From an uncultured Clostridia bacterium (GTDB taxonomy: Bacteria > Bacillota > Clostridia > Oscillospirales > Oscillospiraceae), in contig CALICR010000098.1 of the NCBI GenBank assembly GCA_938049125.1, positions 1 through 7,904 on the forward strand: 7,904 bases of DNA, read 5' to 3'. The notes beneath the pieces were generated by a model. That model worked only from the letters and a program-made list of their open reading frames with translations. It did not search any database and was not told the DNA's origin. How positions within the stretch are numbered: the first letter of the stretch is position 1; every line of letters begins with the position of its first letter. This document shows, piece by piece, positions 6,038 to 7,904 of the stretch. A program made the translations under genes and the position numbers.

Positions 6038-6990
6038 CAGTAAAGCTCTTTCAGCTCCGCGCCCGTATAGTAGTGGAGCAGGATGTCCCGGTAGTCCGCG
6101 CCCGCGCGGGCCATCTCGTCGGCCCCGTACTGGCTGAGGCCGACACCGTGGCCGGAGCCGGTCACCTCGAAGCAGATGCCGTCCGCCGTCACCGCCGCCG
6201 TGAACCGGGCCGAGGGCAGCGAGAAGCGGCTCCGCAGCGTGCCGCCGGTGTAGCGCACGCCGCCGATGGTCATGGCCGCCACTGCGCCGCCCGCCGTCCG
6301 CTCCGTCTCGCCGAACCACGCCGCCGGTTCCCCGTCCAGCGCCGCCTCGGGCAGCGCCGCCCGGAAGTCAGTGATAGAGACCGTGACCACCCGGACGCGC
6401 GGCGTCTCCGGGCTGCTCACGGGCTGGAGATAGGGCACATCGCCGCCCCAGACCGCCGCAGCCGCCTCGGTGCTGCCGCCGGTGCTGGAAAAATAGGCCG
6501 CCTCGATCAGTTCGCCGCCGTAGACCAGCACCTGGCCGTCCGTCTCCTCCACCGCCGCCCGGACCTTGTCCCGGGCCGCGGCGTAGCCCTCGCCGTAGAG
6601 GTCCCGCCCCTCGGCCTCGTCCAGATAGCACTGGCAGCAGGTAGGATCGCCGCATACGTCGGCGTCCTCGTGGCTGCCGCCCCCGTAGATGCGCTGCATG
6701 GTAAAGGTCCGCGCCGCCACGGCCTGGGCCTTCAGCGCTTCGGTCTCAAAGGACGCGGGCATTTCCTGGAGCACCACGTCGATCAGATAGTCGTGCAGCG
6801 GCAGCGCCAGGACCTCCCCCTGCTCCAGCAGCCGGACGGAGACCGTCCCGTCGTAGAAGCCCGCCGCCTCCTGCCCCGTGTCCTCCTGCCCCGTGTCCGC
6901 CTGCCCCGTGTCCGCCTGCGCCGCCGCGCCCTGCCCGGCCTGCATGGCCAAGCTGAGCGCCAGCAGCAGGGCCGTACAGATTGTCCGCAT
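6037..6990 (-). CDS. spoIID: SpoIID/LytB-family sporulation lytic transglycosylase
   Basis: This 317-residue exported protein has a cleavable-looking signal peptide (hydrophobic 6-17, ending near 'AAAQA' 22-26), then a repetitive DTGQ linker (27-41) and the SpoIID domain. Family hallmarks are 'PLHDYLIDVVLQEMPASFE' at 64-82 with the putative catalytic glutamate E76, 'EALKAQAVAARTF' (84-96), the H-x5-C-x5-C metal site H107/C113/C119 in 'HEDADVCGDPTCCQ', 'VWGGDVPYL' (180-188) and the C-terminal 'GSGHGVGLSQYGADEMA' (278-294). SpoIID cleaves glycan strands stripped of stem peptides by SpoIIP and drives engulfment of the forespore in the mother cell; SpoIID-like paralogues occur, so the exact role is probable rather than certain. 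ATG at 6990-6988 is preceded by GGGGTGGTGA on the minus strand. The gene is monocistronic and converges on secG. Confidence 0.88.
   Translation of the reverse strand: MRTICTALLLALSLAMQAGQGAAAQADTGQADTGQEDTGQEAAGFYDGTVSVRLLEQGEVLALPLHDYLIDVVLQEMPASFETEALKAQAVAARTFTMQRIYGGGSHEDADVCGDPTCCQCYLDEAEGRDLYGEGYAAARDKVRAAVEETDGQVLVYGGELIEAAYFSSTGGSTEAAAAVWGGDVPYLQPVSSPETPRVRVVTVSITDFRAALPEAALDGEPAAWFGETERTAGGAVAAMTIGGVRYTGGTLRSRFSLPSARFTAAVTADGICFEVTGSGHGVGLSQYGADEMARAGADYRDILLHYYTGAELKELY
6871..6915 (-). repeat. three 15-bp tandem repeats inside the SpoIID linker
   Basis: The plus strand reads CTGCCCCGTGTCCTC, CTGCCCCGTGTCCGC, CTGCCCCGTGTCCGC back to back, with one mismatch. On the coding (minus) strand each unit gives a five-residue DTGQ(A/E)-type repeat directly after the predicted signal peptide cleavage zone. 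The period is a multiple of three, so copy-number change would keep the frame. Confidence 0.9.
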
Positions 6991-7013
6991 CGTTCACCAC
7001 CCCTTTCCCTGGG

Positions 7014-7042
7014 AGCTTATGCGCGCCGCGCGCCCCCTATGC
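7014..7042 (-). promoter_or_regulatory. candidate sigma-E-like promoter of the SpoIID gene
   Basis: On the minus strand GCATAGG (7042-7036) and CATAAGCT (7021-7014) are 14 bp apart. They partly match the sporulation sigma-E elements (KMATATT and CATACAMT as known from B. subtilis), whose regulon includes spoIID. The match is imperfect at both boxes, and the GC-rich background makes chance agreement possible. The predicted transcript start would leave a leader of only about 16 bases, which just includes the ribosome binding site. Confidence 0.3.
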
Positions 7043-7065
7043 CATCTTGAAGGAGCTGAATTTCC

Positions 7066-7904
7066 TTGCTGCTCACCGATCCGCTCACCGTGCTGCCCGG
7101 CGTCGGCCCGAAGAAGGCCGAGCGCTTCGCCGCCCTCGGCGTCCGCACGCTGCTGGACCTCATGACGTTTTTCCCCCGGACCTACGAGGACCGCACGGTC
7201 CGCCGGACCATCGACGCTCTCACGCCCGGCGAGCCCGCCTGCTTCGAGGCCATGGTAACCGGCGCGCCGCGCACCGCCTTTCTCCGCAAGGGCCTCGAGA
7301 TCACCCACCTCACCGTGGCGGACGAGACCGGCACGCTCAAGCTGACCTTCTTCAACCAGCGCTTCGCCGCCGCCCAGCTCCACTACGGCGAGCGCTATCT
7401 GTTCTACGGCACCGTCGAGGGCGGCCTGCTCAGCAGCGGCGAGATGAAAAGTCCCAGCTTTGAGCCGCTCAGCCGCGCCGGGGAGACCACGAACTGCATT
7501 CTCCCCGTCTACCCGCTGACCGAGGGCCTGTCCGCCGCCATGGTCCGCAGGGCCGTGGACGCCGCCCTGCCCGCCTGCCTGCCCCAGCTGGAGGAATTTC
7601 TTCCCGAGGAGGCCCTGACCGGCCTGCCGGACATTCGCACGGCCTATCATGACATCCACCGCCCCGCCAGCCAGGAGGCCCTGGCCGCAGCCCGGAAGCG
7701 GCTGGTCTTTGAGGAGTTTTTCGTCTTCTCCTGCGGTCTCTCCCTGCTTCGCGCCCGGCGGACCGCGCTGCGCCGCCCGCCCATGCCCGAGGCCGACCCC
7801 ACAGATTTTTATGCCGCGCTGCCCTTCCAGCCCACAAACGCCCAGCGCCGGGCCATCGCTGAGATCTGCGCCGACTTTCAAAGCGGCGTCCCCATGAACC
7901 GGCT
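7066..7904 (+). CDS. recG: ATP-dependent DNA helicase RecG, N-terminal part (3' end outside window)
   Basis: 279 residues are visible of a protein usually near 680. RecG remodels stalled forks and branched recombination intermediates. The start 'LLTDPLTVLPGVGPKKAERFAALGV' carries the helix-hairpin-helix-like 'LPGVGPKKAE' motif, followed by 'FFPRTYEDR' (about 39-47). The OB-fold wedge domain contains 'KLTFFNQRF' near 92-100. 'LPFQPTNAQRRAI...MNRL' at the right edge is the entrance to helicase domain 1, just before the Walker A motif, which lies beyond the window. No ATG fits: an in-frame TGA at 7057-7059 limits the start to TTG 7066, ten bases after AAGGAG (7050-7055). The gene is divergent from the SpoIID gene; no convincing plus-strand promoter is visible in the 75-base gap. 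Confidence 0.93.
   Translation, partial: MLLTDPLTVLPGVGPKKAERFAALGVRTLLDLMTFFPRTYEDRTVRRTIDALTPGEPACFEAMVTGAPRTAFLRKGLEITHLTVADETGTLKLTFFNQRFAAAQLHYGERYLFYGTVEGGLLSSGEMKSPSFEPLSRAGETTNCILPVYPLTEGLSAAMVRRAVDAALPACLPQLEEFLPEEALTGLPDIRTAYHDIHRPASQEALAAARKRLVFEEFFVFSCGLSLLRARRTALRRPPMPEADPTDFYAALPFQPTNAQRRAIAEICADFQSGVPMNR

Noticed and set aside
7021..7033. GCGCG-CCG-CGCGC palindrome between the SpoIID and recG genes
   Set aside because: It is a simple GC alternation expected in this base composition, with no further evidence of function.
6073..7050. 325-codon plus-strand frame opposite the SpoIID gene
   Set aside because: The minus-strand product carries full SpoIID motifs; the plus frame is Arg/Ala/His-rich and featureless.

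Overview
The window is GC-rich and gene-dense. It reads like the chromosome of an endospore-forming Clostridia lineage, most likely Oscillospirales/Oscillospiraceae-type gut Firmicutes. This is inferred from an SpoIID-family sporulation protein, Firmicutes-type promoters (TTGACA/TATAAT with 17-bp spacers), strong AGGAGG ribosome binding sites, a clostridial-style SecG, and a GC-rich codon bias shared by all genes. No rRNA, tRNA, insertion sequence, integrase or CRISPR array is visible.

Bases 1-3543 hold a tightly packed plus-strand operon that enters from the left. It encodes the C-terminal SPASM part of a radical SAM protein, an HPr-kinase/PEPCK-like P-loop protein, a small signal-peptidase-like (S24/S26) Ser-His protease and a full-length ABC exporter half-transporter. 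The first three genes overlap (8 and 4 bases) and the fourth starts 2 bases after the third stops. This combination fits a peptide (RiPP-type) modification, cleavage and export system, with one gene apiece for modification, a possible kinase or carrier step, proteolysis and transport. No precursor is obvious in the window. An unrecognised 25-codon ORF with an excellent ribosome binding site follows the exporter and ends inside a strong terminator hairpin (3677-3710).

Bases 3718-4420 are a stand-alone gene for a GyrI-like small-molecule-binding protein with its own near-consensus promoter. Bases 4453-5642 carry prfB (release factor 2) with its own promoter. This prfB is one continuous frame, without the programmed +1 frameshift found in many bacteria. 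A promoter at 5665-5693 then drives secG (5753-5989), a SecYEG translocon subunit. A strong hairpin at 6004-6037 separates secG from a convergent minus-strand SpoIID-family gene (6037-6990).

Divergent from the SpoIID gene, recG starts at a TTG codon (7066) and runs off the right edge. Only its wedge domain and the entry to the helicase core are visible. The right half is therefore ordinary housekeeping and sporulation sequence. The accessory interest lies in the left-hand cassette, with smaller points at the prfB leader and in the SpoIID linker.
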